Source: Phycisphaerales bacterium (GTDB taxonomy: Bacteria > Planctomycetota > Phycisphaerae > Phycisphaerales > UBA1924). From it: a stretch of 64,000 bases of DNA. The translations under genes were made by a program, and so were the position numbers. Position 1 is the stretch's first letter. Every line of letters begins with the position of its first letter. The stretch is from contig JAGQON010000017.1 in NCBI GenBank assembly GCA_020427395.1, forward strand, positions 1 through 64,000, given 5' to 3'. This document shows positions 1-8,964 of this stretch, piece by piece. The notes beneath the pieces are model-generated. The model saw only the letters and a list, made by a program, of their open reading frames with translations, was not told where the DNA came from and made no database searches.

Positions 1-1
1 C

Positions 2-217
2 GGGGTCTGTGCGTGCTCGACCTGTCATATTTATGTCGAACAGGGCATGGATTCGCTGAGCGAGGCCGAGGAAGAGGAGGAGGACCGCGTCGAGGAGGCG
101 CCGGGTCTCCAGATCAACTCACGCCTGTCGTGCCAGTGCGATATCACCGGCGACGGGCCTATCGTCTTCCGCGTGCCCGCGTGGAACCGCAACGCGGTGA
201 AGGAAGTGCCGCACTAG
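2..217 (+). CDS. [2Fe-2S] ferredoxin, adrenodoxin type (3' part only)
   Basis: Reading frame open from the left edge to the TAG at 215-217; 71 residues remain. It shows the C-terminal two thirds of an adrenodoxin/ISC-type ferredoxin: ACSTCH near the start (two cluster cysteines, residues 5 and 8 of the fragment), an acidic segment (DSLSEAEEEEEDRVEEAPG) matching the usual acidic partner-binding helix, and SRLSCQC carrying the fourth cluster cysteine. The first ligand lies outside the window. Such proteins pass single electrons to P450, Fe-S assembly or related partners in the cytoplasm. The start and any operon partner cannot be seen. Family call is firm, the exact role is not. Confidence 0.85.
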   Translation, partial: GVCACSTCHIYVEQGMDSLSEAEEEEEDRVEEAPGLQINSRLSCQCDITGDGPIVFRVPAWNRNAVKEVPH

Positions 218-252
218 CACCCGGCGAACGATTCGCCGCGATATGCTTGGGT

Positions 253-1860
253 ATGCGAAACTCCTTGAGCATTGTGGCGATGGTTCTTGTGCTGATTGGC
301 TGCTCGCCGCTCCTCATGGGCGGCGAGCTTCGCGCGCGGACAGCACCGACCGACGGTGTCGTCGAATCGGTGTGGGTCTCATTCCGGGCAAGATTTCCGA
401 TACCTGATGAAACGGGCTATTCGGGCCAGAACCGCGGTCTGGGGCTCGTACTGATCGATCCGGACCGGGGGACGCTGGGTGAGGAGTTCCGCTGGGACGA
501 GCCCAATACCGATCACTCGATCGCTGTGGCGCTGGATGTGCACAACCAGATCCCGGATAAAACAGCCGACGACGAGGGGCGGGTCATGGGCTGGTTCGAT
601 GCGGACGGCAACTGGTACGAGCGCCCGCAGCGCGAGGTTTCGGTGCACGCCAACGGGCGTGAGCGGATCAATGTTCGCAGCGACTACGAGTTCCGAAGCG
701 GACACTGGGTCGATGTCGATGTCCATGTTCGTTATGTGCTGGGCGGCGCGAAGATCACGGTGATGCTCGATGGCGAGGTGATCATCGATGAGCACATCTG
801 GGATGTGCGACCGATGCGGCTGCACGCGATGGTGGGGGTCGAGGGCGATGAGATCGGCGTCGAGGGGCTGACGATCACGCGGACGGTGGCGCTTGAAGAA
901 CCGATGCCCGAGCCGGTGCGGCTGACGGCGTTCGATGCCGAGCTGCTGCAGAACGCGGCCACGCTCCGTAGCGAGCTCGATTTCTCCTCGGTGCCCAGTT
1001 CCGTCGGGCGTGTCATCGCCACGCTGACGCTCGGTGAGCCGGTGATGGGCTACGACCATTGGGACAAGAAAGGCACGGTGGCGATCCGGGTGCCCACAGG
1101 CGAGACGGATGAGGACGGCAACGCGATCACGGAGCGGTTTGAGGTGTTCCGGTATATCACGCCATACCGGCGGGGGTGGACCTGGCACTCGGATGTGACG
1201 GACCTGCTGCCGCTGTTCAAGGACACGCGGGAACTGGAGACGCACATCGGGACCTATATGAAGGGCTGGCTGGTGACCTTCACGCTGGACTTCTACGAGG
1301 GCGTGCCGCAGCGCGAACCCATCGCGGTGATGAACCTATGGAACGGTGAGGCGGAGATCGGTAACCCTGAGAACCCGACATCGCGCTTCTATGTGCCCCG
1401 TGAGATTGAAGTGCCGGCGGGCGCGACCAGCGCCCGGGTGCGGGCGACGGTGACGGGGCACGGCATGTACCCCAACAGCAAAAATGCCGGCGAGTTCATG
1501 CCCATCTGGCGGACGCTGACGATCAGCCCGGTCCGCCCGGAGCTGACCGGCGATGAGGTGCTCGATGGCGATTACATGTCGATGTCTGCGCGAGATCACC
1601 TCTGGAAGACGGACTGCTACCTCAACCCGTGCCGCCCTCAGGGCGGTACCTGGAAGTTCGATCGTTCTGGGTGGGCACCCGGCGACAAGGTTGAGCCTTG
1701 GATCGTGGATACCCAGCGTGAGTTTGTGATGACGGAGCGGCTGCGGATTGAGTATGAGCTGGATGACTACATCAACGAGGGGCGCGGGGAGACCTGGGCA
1801 CCACACCACTGGACCGATGCAGTCATCGTGTTCTACAAGCCGGCAGCGGGGACACCATGA
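253..1860 (+). CDS. PNGase F-like secreted/lipo-protein
   Basis: 535 residues from the ATG at 253, which opens a signal peptide with a lipobox-like LIGC (residues 14-17); the frame is open further upstream but that part overlaps the ferredoxin and has no export signal. The C-terminal half resembles peptide-N-glycosidase F (N-glycanase) domains: a segment with MGYDHWDKKG and FRYITPY followed by WHSDVTDLLPL, a GHG motif, NAGEF with Glu about residue 414 (placed like a catalytic Glu of PNGase F), and GTWKFDRSGWAPG (465-477), the most typical motif. Expected role is removal of N-glycans from exogenous glycoproteins outside the cytoplasm. The N-terminal 200 residues look like a beta-sandwich (LamG-like) and are not assigned. 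Stop codon overlaps the next start (ATGA). Function is inferred from motifs only. Confidence 0.7.
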   Translation: MRNSLSIVAMVLVLIGCSPLLMGGELRARTAPTDGVVESVWVSFRARFPIPDETGYSGQNRGLGLVLIDPDRGTLGEEFRWDEPNTDHSIAVALDVHNQIPDKTADDEGRVMGWFDADGNWYERPQREVSVHANGRERINVRSDYEFRSGHWVDVDVHVRYVLGGAKITVMLDGEVIIDEHIWDVRPMRLHAMVGVEGDEIGVEGLTITRTVALEEPMPEPVRLTAFDAELLQNAATLRSELDFSSVPSSVGRVIATLTLGEPVMGYDHWDKKGTVAIRVPTGETDEDGNAITERFEVFRYITPYRRGWTWHSDVTDLLPLFKDTRELETHIGTYMKGWLVTFTLDFYEGVPQREPIAVMNLWNGEAEIGNPENPTSRFYVPREIEVPAGATSARVRATVTGHGMYPNSKNAGEFMPIWRTLTISPVRPELTGDEVLDGDYMSMSARDHLWKTDCYLNPCRPQGGTWKFDRSGWAPGDKVEPWIVDTQREFVMTERLRIEYELDDYINEGRGETWAPHHWTDAVIVFYKPAAGTP

Positions 1861-2516
1861 GCGAAAAACGCAAGCTCCACGATAAGTACTTCAAGATGGC
1901 CAAACGCGAGGGGTATCTTGCTCGCTCGGCGTACAAGCTGCTGGAGATCAATAAGCGCCGCAAGCTGATCAAGAAAGGCGATCGGGTGCTCGATCTGGGC
2001 TGCGCTCCCGGTTCGTGGCTGCAGGTGGCCGAGAAGATCATCGGGCCCGAGGGCACGCTGGTGGGGATCGACCTGCAGCGGGTCTCGGGCGACTTCGGAC
2101 CCAATGTCCGCACGATCGTGGGCGACTTCACCAAGACCAGCGCCGCGCAGCTGCTGGGCGGCGAGGACGAACTATTCGATGTTGTGATCAGCGACATGGC
2201 GCCCTCGACCACCGGGCACGGCGACCACTTCTTCTCGGAGCGGTTGTGTCAGGAGATCATCGACGCGTTGCCCGAGCTGCTCAAGCCGCGGGGGACCTGC
2301 ACGATGAAGGTGCTCGAGGGTGAGACTTTTCCAGATCTGATGCGGCGCATGAAGCATGTGTTCCGCATCGCGGGCGCAATCAAGCCAGACGCGTGCCGTG
2401 AGGTCTCGCGTGAGACTTATGTCTACGGCATCGGCTTCCGACCCGGGCGCGTGCGCGTGCAGGACGATTCTGCTGATGGGGCCTTGCCCGAGCCCGCGCC
2501 GGGGTGGGGCGATTGA
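1857..2516 (+). CDS. rlmE: 23S rRNA (uridine-2'-O)-methyltransferase RlmE
   Basis: 219 residues, full length for RlmE/FtsJ. It methylates the 2'-O of U2552 in the A loop of 23S rRNA using S-adenosylmethionine during late 50S assembly. The K-D-K-E tetrad is present: K27 in SAYKLLEI, D113 in ISDMAPSTTG, K151 in MKVLEG and E186 in SRETYVY. The SAM loop is VLDLGCAPGSW (44-54). It overlaps the preceding gene by 4 nt and its own 3' end overlaps the next gene by 13 nt, so all three are probably co-transcribed. Confidence 0.96.
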   Translation: MSEKRKLHDKYFKMAKREGYLARSAYKLLEINKRRKLIKKGDRVLDLGCAPGSWLQVAEKIIGPEGTLVGIDLQRVSGDFGPNVRTIVGDFTKTSAAQLLGGEDELFDVVISDMAPSTTGHGDHFFSERLCQEIIDALPELLKPRGTCTMKVLEGETFPDLMRRMKHVFRIAGAIKPDACREVSRETYVYGIGFRPGRVRVQDDSADGALPEPAPGWGD

Positions 2517-4336
2517 CTTTCCTGGCACCCATCACGGGGCTGATCGCAGGCGCGATCGGCGCGGGGTTGGTGCTGCTGATGTACATGCTGCGTCTGCGCC
2601 GGCGTCCGGTGCAGGTGTCGAGCACGATACTGTGGCAGCGGGCGGTTCGCGACCTTGAGGGCAATATCCCCTGGCAGAAACTCTCGCCGAGTTTGCTGCT
2701 GCTTGTGCACCTGCTCATCGTGGCCCTGCTGGCAATGGCGCTCGCCCGCCCGGTGGCCGAGAGCGACCTGGCTGAGGGGCAGCGGGTAGTGCTCGTGATC
2801 GATTCTTCGGCATCGATGTCGATGCGACTCGATGACGGAACGGCACTGCAGCGGGCGAAGCGTGATGCGGCGGATCGGGTGCGGGCGCTGTTTGATTCAG
2901 GTCGCACGGCCCGGGTGAGCGTGATCGACGCCGGGCTTGAGCCGCGCATTGTGCTTCGAGATGCGCGTGAGCGGGGTCGGGTGCTCGGTGCGATCGACGG
3001 CATCGAGGGCGATGACCAGCCGGGGCGGATCGAGGATGCGCTCGGGCTGATCGAGGAACTGCAGCGTGTCGGTGGTTCGGACGAAGAGGGCGAGCGTGAA
3101 CGATCGACGCTGGTGTGGGTCTACAGCGATGGGGGCTCGATCGAACGCGAGGTCATCCCGCTCACGGGCGCTTCGGGCGTGCTGGTGCCCATCTTGCGTG
3201 ATGAGGACGCGGTGAGCAACGCGGGGATCGTGTCCATCAGCGTGCAGCGGGACCGGGTGGACACAGACCTGTGCCGCGTCTTCGTGCGTGTTCGCCGGAG
3301 CGAGGCGGGCCCGCGGGCCGCGGTGGTGCGCGTGTTCGATACCGAACGAGTGATCGATTCGGCGCCGGTGGCATTCGAGGGGGATCAGTCGACCGCGACG
3401 CACAGCTTTGAGCTGCGGATGATGCGTGGCGGGCTGCTTCGTGCGGAGCTGGCGGGCAGCGACGCGCTGGCGAGCGATGATCGGGCGTGGGTGCGTGTGC
3501 CCGATCCGGACCCGATCCGGGTGACAATCGTTTCACCAAACGGTGTGGCGGACCCGCTGCTGCTCGATAGCGTCGAAGTGGTCGCACGGGCACCGGCACG
3601 GGTCGTCGCGCCCGGAGAGGCGATGGGGGAGCCGGACCTGCTGATCTACGATCGTGTCGATGCGCCATCGCTGCCCAGCGTGCCGAGCCTTGGCTTTGGT
3701 TCGGTGACGCCGGGCATCTCATCGCGGCTGGAACAGGCGACAGGTATTCGACGCGTCCTGAGCTGGGATCGGGGCGACTCGGTGCTGCGTGATGCGGGCG
3801 TGGGCTCGATTTCGTTCAGAAGATCAATCGTGTTCGAAAACGAGGAACGCGTGCTGGCACGAGACCGCGACGGGGCGCTGATCGTTGAGCTGGCGCAGCA
3901 GGGCGTGCGGCATGTACGCGTGGGATTTGCGCTGCTGGATTCGGACTGGTCGGTGCAGGTCGGTTTCACGATCTTTATGGCGAAGCTGTGCGAGCAGCTG
4001 CTGCCGGGTGCGGGCGGCCAGGGCGAGGTGGTGCGGACCGACACGGTCGTGAGCTATCTCGATGCCGAGGGAATCGAGCGTTCATTTGGCCCTGTCCCAC
4101 GCGTCGGGCTTGCAACGCTGCCCGACGGTCGTGAGGTTGGCGTCTCGCTGCTCAGCGACGCCGAGTCATCGCTTCGGACGCAACAGTCGGCGTCGATCGG
4201 ATCGGGTGACGCGTCACGAGCCGGGGCGCTGGGGCGGGTGCGGATCGATCTCTGGCGGTGGTTTGTCGCCGGCGCGATCGTCCTGCTGCTGGTCGAGTGG
4301 GTGCTCTACCTGCTGAGGGTTCGTGTCTCGCTGTGA
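2504..4336 (+). CDS. BatA/VWA domain membrane protein
   Basis: 610 residues from a GTG at 2504 inside the end of rlmE (a TTG at 2513 is an alternative). The N-terminal 85 residues form the two-helix aerotolerance (BatA) domain with the typical LRLRRRPVQVSSTILWQRA loop between the helices. A von Willebrand A domain follows with the MIDAS motif DSSAS (D100, S102, S104). A long beta-rich region of about 350 residues comes next and a last membrane helix lies near residues 585-605 (FVAGAIVLLLVEWVLYLL). Members of this family are anchored in the inner membrane with the VWA domain outside, often beside MoxR ATPases, but no MoxR gene lies here. The role is unknown beyond probable metal-dependent protein binding. 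Confidence 0.85.
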   Translation: MGRLTFLAPITGLIAGAIGAGLVLLMYMLRLRRRPVQVSSTILWQRAVRDLEGNIPWQKLSPSLLLLVHLLIVALLAMALARPVAESDLAEGQRVVLVIDSSASMSMRLDDGTALQRAKRDAADRVRALFDSGRTARVSVIDAGLEPRIVLRDARERGRVLGAIDGIEGDDQPGRIEDALGLIEELQRVGGSDEEGERERSTLVWVYSDGGSIEREVIPLTGASGVLVPILRDEDAVSNAGIVSISVQRDRVDTDLCRVFVRVRRSEAGPRAAVVRVFDTERVIDSAPVAFEGDQSTATHSFELRMMRGGLLRAELAGSDALASDDRAWVRVPDPDPIRVTIVSPNGVADPLLLDSVEVVARAPARVVAPGEAMGEPDLLIYDRVDAPSLPSVPSLGFGSVTPGISSRLEQATGIRRVLSWDRGDSVLRDAGVGSISFRRSIVFENEERVLARDRDGALIVELAQQGVRHVRVGFALLDSDWSVQVGFTIFMAKLCEQLLPGAGGQGEVVRTDTVVSYLDAEGIERSFGPVPRVGLATLPDGREVGVSLLSDAESSLRTQQSASIGSGDASRAGALGRVRIDLWRWFVAGAIVLLLVEWVLYLLRVRVSL

Positions 4337-4339
4337 TGC

Positions 4340-6145
4340 TCAGGGTGAGCCCCGTTTGAGGTCGTCAAAGTGATCTGGTGTGACGATCAGGCGGGCGGGG
4401 TCGGACTGCCCGGGGATCATGCGCCGGGGCCAGGCGCTGTGCACGCCGTCGGCGTCGGTGCGTTCGATGCCGAGCATGAGCTGTCCGCTCTCGTCGAAGA
4501 CCGCAGCGGGCAGGTCGATCTGGGCGACCCAGCGATCCGAGAGGATGCGGGTTTCGACGCTTGGCTGAGGGACGATGCCGTAGGCGGTGCCGGCGACGGT
4601 TTCGACGAGGGCGTCGGGGGTGATACGCCATGCGGCGGTGGGAAACGTGCGCGGGCCGACCCATACGGTCAGCGCGTCGCCCGGTGCAGTCGGATCGGTT
4701 GCGGCGCATTCGAGGTAGAGCCGCCAGCCAGTGTTCGGGCTGTCGCGGTCCGGCGGCGCGGCCCGCCAGAGCATGCCCAGGCATGTGCGATCGGGCGAGA
4801 GTGCCGAGGCTTCGAGCGGGCGGTTGCTGATCAACGCGTTCATCGTCCAGTCGGCGAGCAGCGGGCCGATGCGGACGAAGGGCGGCCTGGCGGGCACGGG
4901 CGAGGCGAGCACATCCATCGCCTGCGACCAGTGCCCCATGCGCAGGTGGATCCGCTGCGTGGAGAGCTGCGGCGAGGCCGTGGTGATCGGCTGCTGCTCG
5001 ATGGGAACGCTCACCTCGTGCTGGGTGTTGGGTGGGACGGTCTCGAGCTGCGGTGAGCGCAGCCCGACCTCGACACGCAGCAGCGAGCTGCCCGGCTCGC
5101 TGGGCATGGAGATCACGCCAAGCGTCGGCAGCAGGCGCTCGGTGTTTGCCTCGATGGAGCCCTGATCGTCGATTACCCACGCGATCGAGCGGGGCTGGGT
5201 CTCGAGCCAGGCCTTGGCACGCAGCACGCGGGTGTCGTCGTTGACGAAAGGTGAGAGCAGGTCGTGGGACAGCTGGGCCAGGTCGCTCTGGTTGTCACTC
5301 CAGAGCGGGAGGGTGCTGTCGTTGAATCGGACCGTCCGCATGAGTGTTTGTTTGAGGCGTTCTGCGGTTTCGGGGTCGATGAGCCAGATGCGTCCGAGGA
5401 TGATCTGCCAGCGGGCCTCCTGCTGACGAGCGATGGCGTTGAGCAGGTCGATCCCTGGCGATTGCGTGCTCAGTTCGAGCTCGATCGAACGCAGAGCATC
5501 GGGCGTGTTGGCCAGGGTCTCGCGGGCGCGGGTGCGATCAGGGTCGAGCCCGTCGGTGAGCAAGCGGGCACGCCAGTGCTGGAATGGGTCACGGCGCAGC
5601 TGGGCGATGGCGTTGGTGACGCTCGGGTCGTCGCGGGTCTGCTCGTCGAGGTGCATGGACCAGAAGCTGGCGAAGTCGCGGGTGTGCTCAACGGTATCGG
5701 CCTCGAGGAGCGATCGTTCCGGGTCGGGCAGCCAGTTGAGCTCGTAGCGGGTCTGGTCGAACCAGAGCCCCTGCCCCACGGCGTCGATCGGCAGCGGCAC
5801 CACGATGAACCATGAGCCCGACGGACGCTGTTCGGGCGGGGTGCGCCGGGCTTGCTCGTACGGCATGGCTTCCCATTGTCCGTAGCTGGTGATCCACGAG
5901 GGGAGGGAAAGGTAGGGAATGCGTCCGACCCAGTAGGGTGTGGAGGTGAATGTTCGCCCGTCGTCGATGCGTGTGGTGACACCGCGCCGCAGGGCGTTCT
6001 CGTCGGGGACACGCAGGGAGATGACGAGGGGATAGGCCACGATGGCGTCGAGTCGGTCGCTGATGGGCTGTGGTGTTTGGGCGTGGGCTGATCGCGATAA
6101 GAGGGTGAGTAGGGCGATCAGGGTGGTGAAAATGAGGTTTTTCAT
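4340..6145 (-). CDS. secreted protein of unknown function
   Basis: 601 residues from ATG at 6145, chosen because it opens a clear Sec signal peptide (MKNLIFTTLIALLTLLSRSAHA, cut after AHA about residue 22); the upstream open frame has no export signal. The mature protein has no motif I recognise, few cysteines, many Trp/Pro and alternating helical (residues 150-300) and beta-rich (300-600) parts. The last 200 residues (WRLYLECAATDP..., LTVWVGPRTFPTAAWRI) look like a carbohydrate-binding-type beta-sandwich, which is only an impression. It converges with the VWA gene with 3 nt between stops and no visible terminator. Confidence 0.7.
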   Translation of the reverse strand: MKNLIFTTLIALLTLLSRSAHAQTPQPISDRLDAIVAYPLVISLRVPDENALRRGVTTRIDDGRTFTSTPYWVGRIPYLSLPSWITSYGQWEAMPYEQARRTPPEQRPSGSWFIVVPLPIDAVGQGLWFDQTRYELNWLPDPERSLLEADTVEHTRDFASFWSMHLDEQTRDDPSVTNAIAQLRRDPFQHWRARLLTDGLDPDRTRARETLANTPDALRSIELELSTQSPGIDLLNAIARQQEARWQIILGRIWLIDPETAERLKQTLMRTVRFNDSTLPLWSDNQSDLAQLSHDLLSPFVNDDTRVLRAKAWLETQPRSIAWVIDDQGSIEANTERLLPTLGVISMPSEPGSSLLRVEVGLRSPQLETVPPNTQHEVSVPIEQQPITTASPQLSTQRIHLRMGHWSQAMDVLASPVPARPPFVRIGPLLADWTMNALISNRPLEASALSPDRTCLGMLWRAAPPDRDSPNTGWRLYLECAATDPTAPGDALTVWVGPRTFPTAAWRITPDALVETVAGTAYGIVPQPSVETRILSDRWVAQIDLPAAVFDESGQLMLGIERTDADGVHSAWPRRMIPGQSDPARLIVTPDHFDDLKRGSP

Positions 6146-6296
6146 GCTGTTATGGATGATCTGACGCTGGGTGGCGGTTTGTGTGTCAGGAGGGGCGTCG
6201 CCCTCGCGGTAGCATGGTAGCGGGGCGCAGATGTTCGCGAAAATGCGCGATCCGGTTGCCCAATCAGAGCGTATCGACAAGTAAGGAGATACCAAC

Positions 6297-6653
6297 ATGA
6301 ACTCGAAACGATCAACACGAGCGCTGACCATGGCCGCGGTGGGTGGGCTGACGCTTGCCTCGCTGGGCATGGGTGGGTGCGACAACGCGGGCGAGGGGCT
6401 CTTTACGGGCGCGGCGCTGGGCGCGGTCACCGGTCTGATCGTGGGCTCCACGACGGGCAACGCCGGTCAGGGCGCGGCGATCGGTGCGGCCATCGGCGGT
6501 GCCGGCGGCGCGATCATCGGCGACCAGAACGAGCGGAACCGTGAGAACGCGTACATCCGCGGGCGTGGCACCACCACGCATACCCATGTGTACACCACGA
6601 CCCGCACGCGTCATCACGAGCATTACCACTACGACGAGTGGTGGTGCGACTGA
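6297..6653 (+). CDS. glycine-zipper lipoprotein
   Basis: 118 residues, preceded by a good ribosome site (TAAGGAGAT, 8 nt before ATG). Signal peptide ends in a lipobox-like MGGC about residue 28. Residues 35-75 are a repeated glycine zipper (ALGAVTGLIVGSTTG, AAIGAAIGGAGGAIIG) of the YMGG/17-kDa surface-antigen type, a helical hairpin that packs in or on the outer membrane. The C-terminus is a short Thr/His/Tyr-rich tail with HHEHYHYDEWW. Expected in the cell envelope; small proteins like this are often stress-related, but nothing here proves it. Transcribed toward lepA, 60 nt away. Confidence 0.8.
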   Translation: MNSKRSTRALTMAAVGGLTLASLGMGGCDNAGEGLFTGAALGAVTGLIVGSTTGNAGQGAAIGAAIGGAGGAIIGDQNERNRENAYIRGRGTTTHTHVYTTTRTRHHEHYHYDEWWCD

Positions 6654-6713
6654 TTAGAGGCGGGTTGGCGCATATCATGCACGGATCAGAACTTCGCAAA
6701 GGGTTAGGTATCC

Positions 6714-8525
6714 GTGCATATTCGAAACTTCTCTATTATCGCCCACATCGACCATGGCAAGTCGACGCTTGCCGACCGGCTCCTGCAGGCCACCCACGCG
6801 GTTTCAGACCGCGAGGCCAAGGCGCAGCTGCTGGACTCGATGGACCTCGAGCGTGAGCGCGGCATCACCATCAAGGCCTCGGCCGTCACGGTGATGCACC
6901 GCCACAACGGCGAAGACTACATGCTCAACTTCATCGATACCCCGGGTCACGTGGACTTCGGGTACGAGGTTTCCCGCGCCCTCAAGGCGTGCGAGGGGGC
7001 CCTGCTGATCGTGGACGCCTCGCAGGGTGTCGAGGCCCAGACGGTGGTGAACTGCTATCTCGCGGTCGAGCAGGACCTGGAGATCGTACCCGTGCTGAAC
7101 AAGATCGATCTTCCCGGTGCTCGCCCGGACGAGATCGCTGAGGAGATCGAGCAGGTGCTGGGCATCGACGCGCTCGATTGCATCCCGGTGAGCGCCAAGA
7201 CGGGGCAGGGGATCCCATCGCTGCTGGACTCGATCTGCGATCGTTTCCCGGGCCCGCGGGCGCCGGTGATGAAGCAGACACGGGCGCTGATCTTCGACGC
7301 GGTGTACGACGATTACCGCGGCGTCATCGTGTACTGCCGCGTGTTTGATGGCAAGCTCAAGGTGGGCGACAAGATCCGCATGATGGGGATCGACCGGACC
7401 TTCAACATCACGGAACTTGGGAAGTACACGCCCAAGCCGGTCAAGTTCAACGAGATCGGTCCGGGCGAGACATGCTACCTGGTCGCGGCGATCAAGACGC
7501 TGGGCGATGTGCGTGTTGGCGATACCATCACGATCGATCACGACCCGGCCAGCGAGGCGCTCGAGGGCTACGCCCCGCCCATGCAGATGGTGTTCTGTGA
7601 CTTTTATCCCAGCACCACCGAGGGCAAGGGCAACAGCTTCGAAGAACTCCGCGACGCCATGGAGCGCCTGATCCTCAACGACTCGTCGTTCACCTACCAG
7701 GCCGTGCACAGCGAGGCCCTGGGCTTCGGGTTCCGCTGCGGGTTCCTGGGGCTGCTGCACATGGACATTATCCAGGAGCGTCTGGAGCGCGAGGGCGGCG
7801 TCGAGATCGTGCAGACGGCCCCGACGGTGTCGTACAAGATCAAGATGCGGGGCAAGGGCGGCGAGCTGTTCGACAAGGAGGTCCACAACCCGGCGGACCT
7901 GCCCGACGCGGGGCTGATTGTCGAGTTCGCAGAGCCCATTTGCAAGGTCGAGATCATGACGCCCGGCGAGTACATCGGTGAGATCATGAAGCTCTGCATG
8001 GAACGGCGCGGCGTGTTCAAGAACCAGAGCTTCGTCTCGCACGGGCGCGACATGCTGACCTTCGAGATCCCGCTGGCCGAGATCATCTTCGACTTCTACG
8101 ACAAGCTCAAGGGGATCAGTCAGGGCTACGCGACCATGGATTACCATGTCGAGCGCTATGACAAGAACGACCTGGTGAAGGTCTCGATCCTGATCAACGG
8201 CGAGCCGGTTGAGGCCTTGAGTCTGATCTGCCACCGCGACCGCGCGACGGCGCGCGGCAAGCTGCTGCTTCACAAGCTCAAGAAGCAGATCGACCGCCAC
8301 CAGTTCGAGATCCCGCTGCAGGCCGCGATCGGCGGCAAGATCATCGCCCGCGAAACCATCAAGGGCTTCCGCAAGGATGTGACGGCCAAGTGCTACGGCG
8401 GCGATGTGAGCCGCAAGCGCAAGCTGCTCGAGGCCCAGAAGAAGGGCAAGAGCAAGATGAAGGCGGTGGGTTCGGTGAATATCCCGCAGAAGGCGTTTAT
8501 GGCGGTGCTGGATACGAGTGAGTGA
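6714..8525 (+). CDS. lepA: elongation factor 4 (LepA)
   Basis: 603 residues from GTG at 6714, normal length for EF4. Ribosome-bound GTPase that acts in the cytoplasm on stalled or assembling ribosomes. GTPase motifs: AHIDHGKST (10-18), ERGITIK, DTPGHVDFGYEVSRAL, NKIDLP and a VSAKTGQGI box. Domains II, III and V follow, then the LepA-specific C-terminal domain ending near VNIPQKAFMAVL. The large open frame antisense to it is a codon-bias shadow. A small membrane gene follows after 3 nt and may be translated from the same mRNA. Confidence 0.97.
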   Translation: MHIRNFSIIAHIDHGKSTLADRLLQATHAVSDREAKAQLLDSMDLERERGITIKASAVTVMHRHNGEDYMLNFIDTPGHVDFGYEVSRALKACEGALLIVDASQGVEAQTVVNCYLAVEQDLEIVPVLNKIDLPGARPDEIAEEIEQVLGIDALDCIPVSAKTGQGIPSLLDSICDRFPGPRAPVMKQTRALIFDAVYDDYRGVIVYCRVFDGKLKVGDKIRMMGIDRTFNITELGKYTPKPVKFNEIGPGETCYLVAAIKTLGDVRVGDTITIDHDPASEALEGYAPPMQMVFCDFYPSTTEGKGNSFEELRDAMERLILNDSSFTYQAVHSEALGFGFRCGFLGLLHMDIIQERLEREGGVEIVQTAPTVSYKIKMRGKGGELFDKEVHNPADLPDAGLIVEFAEPICKVEIMTPGEYIGEIMKLCMERRGVFKNQSFVSHGRDMLTFEIPLAEIIFDFYDKLKGISQGYATMDYHVERYDKNDLVKVSILINGEPVEALSLICHRDRATARGKLLLHKLKKQIDRHQFEIPLQAAIGGKIIARETIKGFRKDVTAKCYGGDVSRKRKLLEAQKKGKSKMKAVGSVNIPQKAFMAVLDTSE

Positions 8526-8528
8526 TCG

Positions 8529-8891
8529 ATGAGTTTTCCGCTGCTCGGATTTATCGCTCAGGTGACGCTCTTCGCGTTTCCGCTTTGCTGGCTGATGCGT
8601 TTTCTTGAGAAGCGGATCATCGGCGTCAAGTCCGATTTCTGGGATGCGTTTCTTGCGAGTTTTCTGTCGCTGATTGGTACCACAGTGATCGGTGCGCTGA
8701 TGCAGATCACACTGTGGAGTCTGCCTTGGATTCTGTACGACCTGATTTATGTGCTGCTGGCGATCGTGCTCTGGGTGTTCCTTCTGAGGAAGCTGCTGCG
8801 ATTCGAACTTGGCCAGAGCGTGAAGATCTCGATTGTCATGGTGATTGTGATATACACGATCGGAGTGCTCCTCAGCATGATCGGGATATGA
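8529..8891 (+). CDS. small integral membrane protein
   Basis: 120 residues, almost wholly hydrophobic, with about four membrane helices (residues 5-25, 40-60, 66-86, 98-118) separated by short charged turns such as MRFLEKRIIG and RKLLRFELG. It starts 3 nt after lepA, so co-transcription is likely. Base composition is visibly more AT-rich than lepA. I do not recognise a family and can only say it sits in the inner membrane. Confidence 0.65.
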   Translation: MSFPLLGFIAQVTLFAFPLCWLMRFLEKRIIGVKSDFWDAFLASFLSLIGTTVIGALMQITLWSLPWILYDLIYVLLAIVLWVFLLRKLLRFELGQSVKISIVMVIVIYTIGVLLSMIGI

Positions 8892-8914
8892 AATAGCGAA
8901 AAGATAAATAGCAT

Positions 8915-8952
8915 GGGTGCCCTGCTTTGACCCGAAGGGCAAAGCAGGAACC
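8915..8952. repeat. REP-like palindromic element, upstream copy
   Basis: A 38-nt element that folds on itself: arm CCTGCTTTG (8921-8929), a bulged A, CCC-GAA-GGG, then arm CAAAGCAGG. It lies 13 nt before the RAYT transposase start. Its reverse complement recurs downstream of the gene at 9484-9521 with 36 of 38 positions identical. Confidence 0.85.
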
Positions 8953-8964
8953 GGTTGATACCAA

